Assembly: GCA_016741995.1 (NCBI GenBank)
Contig: JACVCO010000011.1
Span: 62,001 to 126,000, forward strand
Source: Hydrogenophaga sp.
Lineage (GTDB): Bacteria > Pseudomonadota > Gammaproteobacteria > Burkholderiales > Burkholderiaceae_C
Direction of reading: 5' to 3'
DNA length: 64,000 nt
In this document: positions 18,501 to 26,567 of the stretch, piece after piece
How positions within the stretch are numbered: position 1 is the first letter of the stretch
Layout: each line of letters opens with the position of its first letter
Made by a program: the position numbers and the translations under genes
The notes under the pieces: model-generated
Told to the model about the DNA's origin: nothing
The model's input: the letters and a program-made list of their open reading frames with translations, nothing else
Database searches by the model: none

Positions 18501-19370
18501 GACCAGCGCGGCGATCTCAAAGGCTTCGCCAAGATCAACCGCGACATGACCGACGCGAAGCAGCTCGACGACCTGATGCACAACATCAACGACGAGCTGG
18601 AAAAACGCGTGGTCGAGCGCACCGAGCAGCTGCTCGCGGCGAACCGCGACCTGGAATCCTTCTCGTACTCGGTGTCGCACGACCTGCGCTCGCCGCTGCG
18701 CCACATCTCCAGCTTCGTGAGCCTGCTCGAGGAACACCTCGGCGTGCAGCGCGACGAGACCACCACCCGCTACCTCGGCACCATCGGCAACTCGGCGCGG
18801 CACATGAGCCAGCTGATCGACGGCCTGCTCGCCTTCTCGCGCCTGGGCCGGGCCGCGGTCAACATCGCCCCCGTGGACATCAACCACCTGGTCAGCGCGG
18901 TGGTCTCGCAGATTGCCCACGACACCGAGGGCCGGGTGGTCGACTGGCAGATCGCCCCCGACCTGCCCCTGGTTCACGGCGACGCGCTGCTGCTGCGCGA
19001 AGTCTGGGCCAACTTGCTGGGCAACGCATTCAAATACACGCGGCCGCGCGAGCGCGCCGTGATCGACGTGGGCTGGCACCTGGAACCGGTGCGCGGCTAC
19101 GTGTTCTCCGTCCGTGACAACGGCGTCGGTTTCGATACAAAATATTCCCAGAAGCTCTTCGGCGTCTTTCAGCGCCTGCACCGGGCCTCGGAGTTCGAAG
19201 GAACCGGGATCGGTCTGGCGCTGACGCGACGCATCGTCGAGCGACACGGTGGCAGCGTCTGGGCCGAAAGCCGATTGGGCGAGGGCAGCGTGTTCCACTT
19301 CTCGTTACCGATCGATGGCCCCCGCCCGCCGGAACACACTGACTCGATGCCGGCCCCGCTCGAACCATGA
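15510..19370 (+). CDS. Multi-PAS sensor histidine kinase
   Basis: 1286 residues, no membrane segments, so a cytosolic sensor. Order: coiled coil (22-52), seven PAS/PAC units between about 95 and 1012, HisKA with His1057 (SVSHDLRSPLRH), then a HATPase domain with N box NLLGNAFKYT near 1168, G1 DNGVGFD near 1203 and G2 GTGIGLAL near 1231. PAS3 and PAS5 are near copies (QAPCGYHSLDAHGTF against GAPCGYHSLDINGTF), showing an internal duplication of a two-PAS unit. The HisKA subtype resembles that of bacteriophytochromes. It ends ATGA-overlapped with its response regulator. Ligands of the PAS domains cannot be told; no heme- or flavin-specific motif was identified. Confidence 0.92.
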   Translation: MSVLLPPGHAQPARRDGEAGSTERERALLLELRTLRAENEYLRQRYAQQLNGHALGATGNAQTPFPADLPLPLEAALEATGDGVQPALFEYEALFATLGSVFPIGIFRTDEAGLLTHVDSQLQQIFGMQREEFPNFGWLGRVHPDDLERVQSHWVRAISRGEGLSLEFRLVRPGEQVRHLLARNAPLRDAQGRLTGQLGFVQDITTLRVLEAESRIKEELNRQIIASSPDCTKVLDLEGRVVQITEQGCRLVEVDDFEQVRLSDWTGWWPEESATLAREAVVAARQGRSSRFIAHGNTFKGTPKWWDTAVTPISDNHGQPAMMLVISRDITEQHRQQEEIRRFNAELEKRVKERTDELADAKERVSMALAEAQSLYNQAPCGYHSLDAHGTFVLINRTELEWLGYERHEVIGQLHLRDVLLPEQLDHTLSRLRELIDGHKIEPTEVTLRRRDGSTFVALVSSTAVRDHKGRFVRTNNTLIDITARKVAEDALAAQGRFLQAMTDTVPVQLAYFDRNMVCRFANASYARWRGGVPADVVGLHLRDIAQPRYYEPARERLAAALAGAPQRFEGERAFPDGHTFYASIEYTPFVVDGAVHGLIIQMLDITERKAAEDRVAQANQQLGRALEQARTLYNGAPCGYHSLDINGTFVSINDTELEWLGYQRDEVVGKLNFRDVIPPHQVALLEARMGRMFANDAIEPVEYEMQRRDGRRFFTLLSSSAVRDTQGNFLRSNTTVVDITRRKAAEEALREQQRFLKSITDRVPGLIAYLDAGLHFRFANAEHLRVYGMDPQRILGEHISRCVAPDVWADIAPRMATALAGTPHHFETWRRTVDGSPIFVSASYLPDLDDQGRARGIFVQIIDITERKRIEERVSHLNEELELRIQERSAELLESEQRFRLMVDNLRDYCIFFMDANGFITDWTDSAQRMDGYSPVQMLGRHYGVLFDPADPEAGKGDAERMLRLAASRGQHDVQSWLTRKDGSRYWSHSVLIALRDQRGDLKGFAKINRDMTDAKQLDDLMHNINDELEKRVVERTEQLLAANRDLESFSYSVSHDLRSPLRHISSFVSLLEEHLGVQRDETTTRYLGTIGNSARHMSQLIDGLLAFSRLGRAAVNIAPVDINHLVSAVVSQIAHDTEGRVVDWQIAPDLPLVHGDALLLREVWANLLGNAFKYTRPRERAVIDVGWHLEPVRGYVFSVRDNGVGFDTKYSQKLFGVFQRLHRASEFEGTGIGLALTRRIVERHGGSVWAESRLGEGSVFHFSLPIDGPRPPEHTDSMPAPLEP

Positions 19371-19852
19371 ACAAGAACGCCGATGCCATCCTGCTGGTCG
19401 AGGACAACCCCGACGACGCCGAGCTGACCAAGCTCGCCCTTTCACGCCATGGCCTGGAGGGCCGCGTCACGCACGTCTCCGACGGCATGCAGGCGCTGGA
19501 CTACCTGTTCCGGCGCAACCAGTTCGCCAACCGCCCGGGCAGCCACCCGGTGCTGGTGTTGCTGGATCTGAAGATGCCGCTGCTCGACGGCATCGGGGTG
19601 CTCAAGGAAATCAAGAGCTCCGACCAGTTGCACAACATTCCGGTGGTGGTGCTCACTTCGTCCACCGAGCCCAGCGACCTGCTGCGGGCCTATGACGCCG
19701 GCACCAACGCCTACATCGCCAAACCGACCGAGTTCTCGCAGTTCCTCAGCGCCATGAAGCACGTGTGCGAGTTCTGGGTGCACATCAACCAGACCGCGCC
19801 GCCGCTGGCCTCCGCCGGGGTGCGCAGCACGGGCTTCGGCGAACTGCTCTGA
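19367..19852 (+). CDS. Single-domain response regulator (Rcp1-like)
   Basis: 161 residues, one receiver domain with acidic pocket Glu12-Asp13, phospho-acceptor Asp67 (LLDLKMPLLDG) and the conserved Lys in AYIAKPTEF. No output domain; a C-terminal tail of about 20 residues. The insertion between beta-strands (FRRNQFANRPGSHP) is typical of Rcp1-type regulators that pair with phytochrome-like kinases. Start codon overlaps the kinase stop, so the two are translated together and form a cognate pair. The downstream target is likely another protein, perhaps the GGDEF-EAL protein 2.4 kb away; that link is speculation. Confidence 0.93.
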   Translation: MNKNADAILLVEDNPDDAELTKLALSRHGLEGRVTHVSDGMQALDYLFRRNQFANRPGSHPVLVLLDLKMPLLDGIGVLKEIKSSDQLHNIPVVVLTSSTEPSDLLRAYDAGTNAYIAKPTEFSQFLSAMKHVCEFWVHINQTAPPLASAGVRSTGFGELL

Positions 19853-19859
19853 ACCCGGC

Positions 19860-21677
19860 TCACCAGGGGTCCACGTAGCGCGGCGCGGTGTCCTCGCGCA
19901 CACGGGCGCCTTCCAGTCCCCGCAACAGCCAGTCGCGCGTCTCCGCCGGGTCGATCACGGCGTCGACCTCCAAGGTGGTGGCCATCGGGATGGCCGCCCC
20001 CTGGGCCACCTGCCGGGCCAGCAGTTCGTCGAACAGCGCCTGACGGCGCGGCCCCTCGGGCAGGGCCTCCAGTTCCTTGCGGTAACCCAGGCGCACCGCA
20101 CCCTCCAGGCCCATGGCGCCGAACTCCGCGCTCGGCCAGGCGACGGTGAAACCGGGGGCATGGAAGCCACCACCTGTGAGCCCCATCGCCCCCAGGCCAA
20201 AGGCCTTGCGCAACACCACGCTGAAAAAGGGCACGCGCAAGGCGGCGGCAATCACGAACAGGCGGCTCACGTGGCGCACCTGGGCGCGCGACTCCACCTC
20301 GGGGCCCACCATGAAACCGGGCGTGTCGACCAGGCTCACCAGCGGCAGGCCGCGCGCGTCGCACAACTGCATGAAGCGCGCGAGCTTGTCGGCCGCGTCG
20401 GCGTCGACCGCCCCACCCAGGTGCTGCGGGTTGCTCGCGACAAAGCCCACCGGCCGCCCGGCCAGGCGGCCCAGGCCCGTGTGCACGGCCTGGCCGAAGC
20501 CGTCGCGCAGCCAGACCACGCTGCCCTCGTCGGCCAGACCCAGCACCACGGGGCGGCTGTCGTAGCTGCGCAGCCGGCTCTCGGGCAGGGCATGGCGCAG
20601 CGCGGCCGAGGCCGGTGCCACGCCGGGAGCCGTGGCGCCCTGGAACAGGGCCAGGCATTGGCGGGCCCGGGCCACCGCCGCGGCCTCGTCGTCAACCAGG
20701 ATGTCGATCGCGCCGTTGCCGTGCTGCACAGGTGCGGGGCCGATGTCCTCGGGCCGGTACTGGCCGAGGCCGGCGCCCTCCACCATGGCCGGCCCGCCCA
20801 TGCCGATGTTGGCGCCCCGGGTGGCGATGATCAGATCGCAGCAACCCAGCAGGGCCGCGTTGCCCGCAAAGCAGCGCCCTGCCGCAATGCCGATGCTGGG
20901 CACACGGCCCGAGAGGCGCGCCATGGCGGCAAAGGTGCCCACATGCAGCCCGGCCACGATCGGCATGTCGGTGTCGCCCGGGCGCCCGCCCCCGCCTTCG
21001 GCGAACAGCACCACCGGCAGGCGCTGGTCGAGCGCGATGCCGAGCAGGCGGTCGGTCTTCTGGTGGTTGCGCATGCCCTGCGTGCCCGCCAGCACGGTGG
21101 CGTCGTAGGCCAGCACCGCGGTGCGCGCGCGCTCGGCACCGAACTGCGCGGCATTGACCGAACCGATGCCGGTCACCATGCCATCGGCCGGCGTGTTGGC
21201 GATCAGGTCTTCCTCGCTGCGGCGCGCACGCTGCGCGGCCACCGCCAGCGCCCCGTACTCGATGAAGCTGCCCGGGTCGCACAGATCGGCCACGTTCTCG
21301 CGCGCGGTGCGCAAGCCCAGGGCATGGCGGCGCGCCACGGCCTCGGGGCGCGCGGCGTCGGCCACGAAGGCCATGCGTTCACGCCAGCGTTGAAGGTCTT
21401 CGCGCTCGGTCGGTGCGGTGGGTTCGGTTGCTTGCGCCAGCGCAGCCGGCGCCCGGGATGCCGTGGCGTCGGCGGCCTCGATGCGCCAGAGCGGTTCGCC
21501 GACCTGCACCGCATCGCCCGCGGTCACCAGGCAATCGACCAGCCGGCCATCGGCGTCGGCGCGCAACTCGTGCTCCATCTTCATGGCCTCGACGACCAGC
21601 AGCGGCTGGCCGCGGTGCACCGCGTCACCCGGCCGGGCGAGCCACTCGACGACCTGGGCCTGCAGTGGCGAGAGCAA
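19860..21677 (-). CDS. Biotinyl domain-carboxyltransferase fusion (acyl-CoA carboxylase type)
   Basis: 605 residues. A biotinyl domain comes first (about 1-70; biotinylated Lys33 in EAMKMEH), followed by a two-part crotonase-fold carboxyltransferase (about 110-600) with the acyl-CoA and carboxybiotin pockets (EGGGGRPGDTD; VDTPGFMVGPEVE; GAMGLTGGGFHAPGF). It would pass CO2 from carboxybiotin to an acyl-CoA. The start is a TTG at 21677 with no clear ribosome site; an in-frame stop lies only 33 bases further upstream, so there is little room for a longer N-terminus. No biotin carboxylase gene is nearby. It may be a remnant of a three-domain carboxylase or use a carboxylase encoded elsewhere. Confidence 0.83.
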   Translation of the reverse strand: MLSPLQAQVVEWLARPGDAVHRGQPLLVVEAMKMEHELRADADGRLVDCLVTAGDAVQVGEPLWRIEAADATASRAPAALAQATEPTAPTEREDLQRWRERMAFVADAARPEAVARRHALGLRTARENVADLCDPGSFIEYGALAVAAQRARRSEEDLIANTPADGMVTGIGSVNAAQFGAERARTAVLAYDATVLAGTQGMRNHQKTDRLLGIALDQRLPVVLFAEGGGGRPGDTDMPIVAGLHVGTFAAMARLSGRVPSIGIAAGRCFAGNAALLGCCDLIIATRGANIGMGGPAMVEGAGLGQYRPEDIGPAPVQHGNGAIDILVDDEAAAVARARQCLALFQGATAPGVAPASAALRHALPESRLRSYDSRPVVLGLADEGSVVWLRDGFGQAVHTGLGRLAGRPVGFVASNPQHLGGAVDADAADKLARFMQLCDARGLPLVSLVDTPGFMVGPEVESRAQVRHVSRLFVIAAALRVPFFSVVLRKAFGLGAMGLTGGGFHAPGFTVAWPSAEFGAMGLEGAVRLGYRKELEALPEGPRRQALFDELLARQVAQGAAIPMATTLEVDAVIDPAETRDWLLRGLEGARVREDTAPRYVDPW

Positions 21678-21710
21678 TGGAAGGAGCGGAGGTCGAGCGC
21701 TGAACAGCGC

Positions 21711-22016
21711 TCAGTAGATGTCGGAATCGGCCCACTGCGACGAGGGGCCGAACTCCTGCTGCTTGGCGGGCACGTTGAGGTTGAGCACGAACACCACCTC
21801 GCCGCCGAAGCGGCCCACGCCCAGGCTCTTCATGAGCTGCTGCTCCTGCTCCGGGCGCTCCATGCGCAGGAAGCAGATGGCCTGCTTGGTGCCTTCGTGC
21901 ATGGCCGTGAGGATGTCCAGGCGCGTGATGCGGCCGAACTCGCTGCACAGCTGGTGCAGGGCGGATTTCAAGCTGGTCACATCGCTGTGCTGCCTGAGTT
22001 CTGCAAGTGCGCTCAC
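21711..22016 (-). CDS. Small RRM-like putative RNA-binding protein
   Basis: 101 residues, GTG start with AGGGGA ten bases upstream. The pattern of strands and helices, with KQAICFLRM resembling an RNP1 strand and FGGEVVFVLNL as a last strand, recalls a single RRM fold; similar small proteins in Comamonadaceae are, as I remember, labelled RNA-binding protein. The assignment is tentative. It is 33 bases upstream of the carboxyltransferase TTG and probably cotranscribed. Its leader contains a long-range inverted repeat that covers the ribosome binding site. Confidence 0.6.
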   Translation of the reverse strand: MSALAELRQHSDVTSLKSALHQLCSEFGRITRLDILTAMHEGTKQAICFLRMERPEQEQQLMKSLGVGRFGGEVVFVLNLNVPAKQQEFGPSSQWADSDIY

Positions 22017-22026
22017 CTTGTCGATT

Positions 22027-22127
22027 CCCCTGGTCTGGTCTGGCTGGTTCGCTTGCCTGTCGATCCCTGAGCAAACGATGTGCCAGCGACATCTGAATGA
22101 CGTTGCGAGGGCATCGTAGACCAGGGG
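22027..22127 (-). promoter_or_regulatory. Long-range inverted repeat that can mask a ribosome binding site
   Basis: CCCCTGGTCT (22027-22036) and AGACCAGGGG (22118-22127) are perfect 10-bp complements 81 bases apart. In the minus-strand transcript the upstream arm can pair with AGACCAGGGG, which contains the Shine-Dalgarno sequence of the RRM-like gene. Structure is inferred from base complementarity only; a transcription start upstream of 22127 is required. Confidence 0.4.
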
Positions 22128-22247
22128 CTACAGAAAGTCACAAGTATGTTACAAAAATTCGCCGTGCCCGGCCGCACTGTGCAGCAGTTCACGCGCGCGC
22201 CCACCGTTGTCCAACGAAATGCCACATGCGCACCGGGCAGCGCTCGC

Positions 22248-22253
22248 TATCCT
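22248..22253 (+). promoter_or_regulatory. Candidate -10 element (TATCCT) of GGDEF-EAL gene
   Basis: TATCCT ends nine bases before the ATG at 22263, which has no convincing ribosome binding site. Confidence 0.3.
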
Positions 22254-22262
22254 AGGCCTTCC

Positions 22263-25193
22263 ATGCGACGCCCGACCCACGATCCCGCTCCTGCCCCCTT
22301 GGCCCATCCCCACAACGTCGAATTCCGCGATGCTTTCGACCGCGCGGTGCACCATCTGGTGCGTGAAGCCGACATCACGGCGGCGCTGGTGCTCGAACGC
22401 CAGGGCAAGGCATGGAAGGCGTTGGGTTGCGCCGGGCTGGATGCGGCCCAGACGGCCGTGGCCTGCGAACTGTGCGAGAGCCTCGGGGCGACCGAGGAAT
22501 GGATCGCCGATGCGGGGCGCGAAGCCCGGTGGGTGCACCTGGACCTGGGCCGCGGACGACGCGGCCTGCGCCACCTGCACTGGCTGCCCATGGAGCGCGC
22601 CGCTGGCGCGGCCATCCTGCTGATCGACGCGCAGCCGCGAGAAGAGCGGCGCGACAGCCCCGCGCTGCACCTCCTGTGCGAACAAGCCTGCGACCTGTTG
22701 CTGGCGGTCCGCCGCGCCCGCGAGTCGCTCGCGGCCCAGGCGATCCAGCAGCGCAACCACCAGAGCCAGATCGCGCTGATCGAGCGCTCCGCCGGTCTGG
22801 GCAGTTGGTCGATCGAAACGAATGGCCAGCGACTGGAAAGCTCGCCCGGTCTGCTGACCCTGCTGGGCCTGGGCGAAGACACCCGGCCCACAACGCTGGA
22901 AGAGATGCTGGAGCGCCACGCCCCCGAATGGCGCAACGGCCTCAAGCAGCGCATCGAGCGCTGCGCGCTGCGCGCCGAGCCCTTCGACGAAGAGGTCCAG
23001 ATCGTGCTCGACGGCGTCGGCCCGAAGTGGGTGCGCACCGTGGGCGACGCCGTCTGCGACGAAGCCGGTGATGTGGTTCGGGTGCAGATCGCGGTGCACG
23101 ACATCTCGGCCACCAAACAGGCGCAACAGGAAACACTGCGCCTGGCCATGCGGCTCACCACCACGCTGGCCAGCATCACCGAAGCCTTCGTCACGCTGGA
23201 CCGCCAGTGCTGCTTCACCTACCTGAACCAGGAAAGCGAGCGGCTGCTGCAGAAAACCACCGCCGACCTGCTGGGCCTGGAGCTCTGGCACGACTTCGCG
23301 CCCGCGGTGGCGCAGCGCCTGAAGGAGCAACTGAACCGCGCGCTGCAGACCAACCGGCGCGTCGAGCTGGAAGACTGGTTCCCTGCGCTGGGCAAGTGGC
23401 TCGAGGTGCGCGCCTACCCCTTCGCCGAGGGCCTGGCGGTGTACTTCCGCGACGTGACCGAACGGCGCCGCTCGCAGGAGCAGCTGATGCTGCTGGAAAC
23501 CAGCGTCGCGCGGCTCAACGACATCGTGCTGATCGCGGAGACCGGCGGCGACCAGAACGAGCCGCGCATCGTGTTCGTCAACGACGCCTTCGAGCTGCAC
23601 ACCGGCTACACGCGCGCCGACGTGCTGGGCCAGTCGCCCAAGCTGCTGCTCGATCTCGACCCCACCGTGACCAAGCTGCAGGACATCGCCCGGGGTTTGC
23701 GGGACACGCAGAAGGCACGCACCGAATTGATGGTTCGCCGCAAGAACGGCGCACTGTTCTGGGTCGAACTCGAGGTGGTTTCGGTGCAGGCCAGTGCCGA
23801 CGAAGTGACGCACTGGGTGGCGGTGGGGCGTGACATCACGCAGCGCAAGACGGCCGAGGACATGATCCGCCACCTGGCCTTCTACGACCCGCTGACCGAT
23901 CTGCCCAACCGCCAGCTGTTGATGGACCGCCTGCAGAAGGCGCTGGCCAGCAGCGCGCGCAGTGGCCACCACGGCGCGCTGCTGTTCATCGACCTCGACA
24001 ACTTCAAGATCCTCAACGACACGCTGGGCCACCAGATGGGCGACCAGTTGCTCAAGAAGGTGGCCATGCGCCTGAGCGCCAGCGTGCGCAAGACCGATCT
24101 GGTGGCGCGCCTGGGCGGCGACGAGTTCGTGGTGATGGCCGACGACCTGAGCGACGACCCGCAGGCCGCGGCACACAAGGCGCGCGTGCTGGCCGAGAAG
24201 GTGCTCAACACGCTGCGCGAACCGTTTGCGCTGGTCGGTCACCACCATTTCGCCACGCCCAGCATCGGCGTCACCATCTTCAGCGGCACGCGGGCCGACG
24301 TGGGTGAACTGCTCAAGCAGGCCGACCTGGCCATGTACCAGGCCAAATCGATGGGCCGCAACACGCTGTGCTTCTTCGACCCGGCGATGCAGGCCTCGAT
24401 GAGCGCGGACGCGCGCACCAGCTCCGACCTGCGCGACGGCCTGCGCCGCGGCGAGTTCGTTCTGTATTACCAACCGCAGGTGGACCGCGCCGGCGTGATC
24501 ACGGGTGTGGAGGCGCTGCTGCGCTGGAAGCACCCCGAGCGCGGGCTCACCTTCCCGGCCGACTTCATTCCCGTGGCCGAGGACACCGGCCTGATCCTGC
24601 CGCTGGGCCAGTGGGCGCTCGAAACCGCCTGCGCGCAACTGGCCGTCTGGGAAAAACGCCCCGAGACCGCGAACCTGAGCATCGCCGTCAACGTGAGCGT
24701 GCGCCAGTTCCGCCACCCCGATTTCGTGGACTCGGTGGTGGCCTGCATCCGCAACAGCGGCATTCGCCCGCACCGGTTGAAGCTGGAACTCACCGAAAGC
24801 CTGCTGGCCGATCGCATGGAGATCACGATCGAGAAGATGGGCATGCTCAAGGCCCTGGGCGTGACGCTGTCGCTCGACGACTTCGGCGTCGGCTATTCGT
24901 CGCTCTCGGTGCTCAAGCGGCTGCCGCTCGATCAGCTCAAGATCGACAAGGCCTTCGTGGCCGACCTGCTGACCGACCCGAACGACGCGGCCATTTCGCG
25001 CGCCATCATCGCGCTGGCGCAGTCATTGAGCCTGCAGGTGGTGGCCGAGGGCGTGGAGACGGTGGAGCAGCGCGACTTCCTCACCTACCAGGGCTGCGAC
25101 CAGTTCCAGGGCCACCTGTTCTCCAAGCCGCTGCCGATCGAGGCGCTGGATGCGTTGCTCGCCAACCCCCTGGCGGGCATGGTGGTGATGTGA
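22263..25193 (+). CDS. PAS-GGDEF-EAL cyclic-di-GMP turnover protein
   Basis: 976 residues. N-terminal region of about 170 residues unassigned (possibly GAF-like), then three PAS-like units to about 545, a GGDEF domain with intact GGDEF at 618-622 and an RxxD inhibitory site (RKTD) five residues before it, and an EAL domain with EALLRW at 750, DDFGVGYSS and KIDKAFV. All signature residues for cyclase and phosphodiesterase are present, so either activity is possible. No membrane segments. I chose the ATG at 22263 over an in-frame ATG at 22146, which would add an unlikely basic stretch running through the promoter. It is divergent from the RRM-like gene. Confidence 0.92.
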   Translation: MRRPTHDPAPAPLAHPHNVEFRDAFDRAVHHLVREADITAALVLERQGKAWKALGCAGLDAAQTAVACELCESLGATEEWIADAGREARWVHLDLGRGRRGLRHLHWLPMERAAGAAILLIDAQPREERRDSPALHLLCEQACDLLLAVRRARESLAAQAIQQRNHQSQIALIERSAGLGSWSIETNGQRLESSPGLLTLLGLGEDTRPTTLEEMLERHAPEWRNGLKQRIERCALRAEPFDEEVQIVLDGVGPKWVRTVGDAVCDEAGDVVRVQIAVHDISATKQAQQETLRLAMRLTTTLASITEAFVTLDRQCCFTYLNQESERLLQKTTADLLGLELWHDFAPAVAQRLKEQLNRALQTNRRVELEDWFPALGKWLEVRAYPFAEGLAVYFRDVTERRRSQEQLMLLETSVARLNDIVLIAETGGDQNEPRIVFVNDAFELHTGYTRADVLGQSPKLLLDLDPTVTKLQDIARGLRDTQKARTELMVRRKNGALFWVELEVVSVQASADEVTHWVAVGRDITQRKTAEDMIRHLAFYDPLTDLPNRQLLMDRLQKALASSARSGHHGALLFIDLDNFKILNDTLGHQMGDQLLKKVAMRLSASVRKTDLVARLGGDEFVVMADDLSDDPQAAAHKARVLAEKVLNTLREPFALVGHHHFATPSIGVTIFSGTRADVGELLKQADLAMYQAKSMGRNTLCFFDPAMQASMSADARTSSDLRDGLRRGEFVLYYQPQVDRAGVITGVEALLRWKHPERGLTFPADFIPVAEDTGLILPLGQWALETACAQLAVWEKRPETANLSIAVNVSVRQFRHPDFVDSVVACIRNSGIRPHRLKLELTESLLADRMEITIEKMGMLKALGVTLSLDDFGVGYSSLSVLKRLPLDQLKIDKAFVADLLTDPNDAAISRAIIALAQSLSLQVVAEGVETVEQRDFLTYQGCDQFQGHLFSKPLPIEALDALLANPLAGMVVM

Positions 25194-25199
25194 GCGCGC

Positions 25200-26540
25200 T
25201 CAGACGTTGAGCAGCAGGAAGCGCCGCTCCCACGGGCTCACGACGTCGAAGTACTCGCGGTACTCGGTGTCCTTGATGGCGGCGTAGGTCTGGATGAAGT
25301 GCTCGCCGAAGAGCTCCACCAGTGGCTTGCATTGCATGAGCTTTTCCACCGCGTCGTCCAGATGGCGTGGCAACTGGTGCGGCTGTTCGTACGCGCTGCC
25401 GGTGAGCGGCTCGCTGGGCTTGATGCCCTGCCTCATGCCCAGGTAGCCACAGGCCAGGCTGGCCGCCAGCGCCAGGTAGGGGTTCACGTCCACGCCCGCC
25501 AGGCGGTTCTCCACCCGGCGCGCCTGCGGGCCGGAGTGCGGCACGCGCAGCCCGCAGGTGCGGTTGTCGTAGCCCCAGCTCAGGTTGATGGGCGCCGAGG
25601 TGTAGCGCGAGAGCCGCCGGTACGAGTTGACGTAGGGCGCAAAGAAGGCCGTGGCCGCGGGCAGGTAGGTCTGCAGGCCGCCGATGAAGTGGAAGAACCG
25701 GTCGGACGCCTCGCCATCGGCGCGGCTGAAGATGTTCTGACCGTCGTCGATGCCCACCACGCTCTGGTGGATGTGCATGGCGCTGCCGGGTTGGCCCTGC
25801 ATGGGCTTGGCCATGAAGGTGGCGTACATCTGGTGACGGATCGCCACCTCGCGGATGGTGCGCTTGAACAGGAACACCTGGTCGGCCAGCGGCAGCGGGT
25901 CGCCGTGGTCGAGGTTGATCTCCATCTGCGCCGTGCCCATCTCGTGGATCAGCGTGTCGAGCTGGATGCCCTCGGCCTCGCACCAGTCGTACATGACATC
26001 GAAGATGTCGTCGTACTCGTTGATGGCGTCCATCGAGAAACTCTGCATGCCCGCTTCGGTGCGGCGCGTGCGGCCCACCGGCGCCTTGAGCGGGATGTCC
26101 TCGTCGGGCTCGACCTGCACCAGGTAGAACTCCATCTCGGGCGCCACGATGGGCTTCCAGCCTTCGTCTTCGTAGAGCTTGAGCACACGGCGCAGCACGT
26201 TGCGCGGCGACAGGCTCACCGCCTTGCTGTCGAACGAAAAGCAGTCGTGGATGATCTGCGCGGTGGGCTCCTTGGCCCAGGGCACCGGGCGCAGCGTGGC
26301 CGGGTCGGGCCGCAGCAGCATGTCGGGATCGGCCACCGAGGTGTAGTCCTTCTCGGGGTAGTCGCCGGTCACCGTCATGGTGAGCACGGCCTCGGGCAGG
26401 CGCAGGCCCACGGCCGGGTCGTACTTGTGGCGCGGCACGATCTTGCCGCGCGCCTGACCCGCCATGTCGGGGATCAGGCACTCGACCTCGGTGATGCGGT
26501 GTTCATCGAGCCACTGCTGGATGTGCTGGGCGTCTGTCAT
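25200..26540 (-). CDS. Glutamine synthetase family protein (gamma-glutamylputrescine synthetase-like)
   Basis: 446 residues, the length of the short GlnA-like/PuuA subgroup rather than housekeeping GlnA. Metal and substrate motifs are present: PEMEFYLV near 139, HEMGTAQMEINLDHGD near 205, GSAMHIHQS near 260, NRTCGLRVP near 335. The adenylylation-site Tyr loop of GlnA is not evident. It joins glutamate to an amine, classically putrescine. ATG at 26540. It lies 27 bases after the JmjC-like gene on the same strand and may share a transcript with it and the acyltransferase. Nearby class III aminotransferase (21 kb away) is not evidence of a polyamine pathway. Confidence 0.88.
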   Translation of the reverse strand: MTDAQHIQQWLDEHRITEVECLIPDMAGQARGKIVPRHKYDPAVGLRLPEAVLTMTVTGDYPEKDYTSVADPDMLLRPDPATLRPVPWAKEPTAQIIHDCFSFDSKAVSLSPRNVLRRVLKLYEDEGWKPIVAPEMEFYLVQVEPDEDIPLKAPVGRTRRTEAGMQSFSMDAINEYDDIFDVMYDWCEAEGIQLDTLIHEMGTAQMEINLDHGDPLPLADQVFLFKRTIREVAIRHQMYATFMAKPMQGQPGSAMHIHQSVVGIDDGQNIFSRADGEASDRFFHFIGGLQTYLPAATAFFAPYVNSYRRLSRYTSAPINLSWGYDNRTCGLRVPHSGPQARRVENRLAGVDVNPYLALAASLACGYLGMRQGIKPSEPLTGSAYEQPHQLPRHLDDAVEKLMQCKPLVELFGEHFIQTYAAIKDTEYREYFDVVSPWERRFLLLNV

Positions 26541-26567
26541 GGGTGGTTGGCCGTAAAGGCGCTGATG

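Noticed and set aside
15372-19117. Very long open frames on both strands across the PAS kinase
   Set aside because: High GC suppresses stop codons in alternate frames. The translations are Arg/His/Ala-rich and show no domain, while the +15510 frame gives continuous PAS, HisKA and HATPase motifs.
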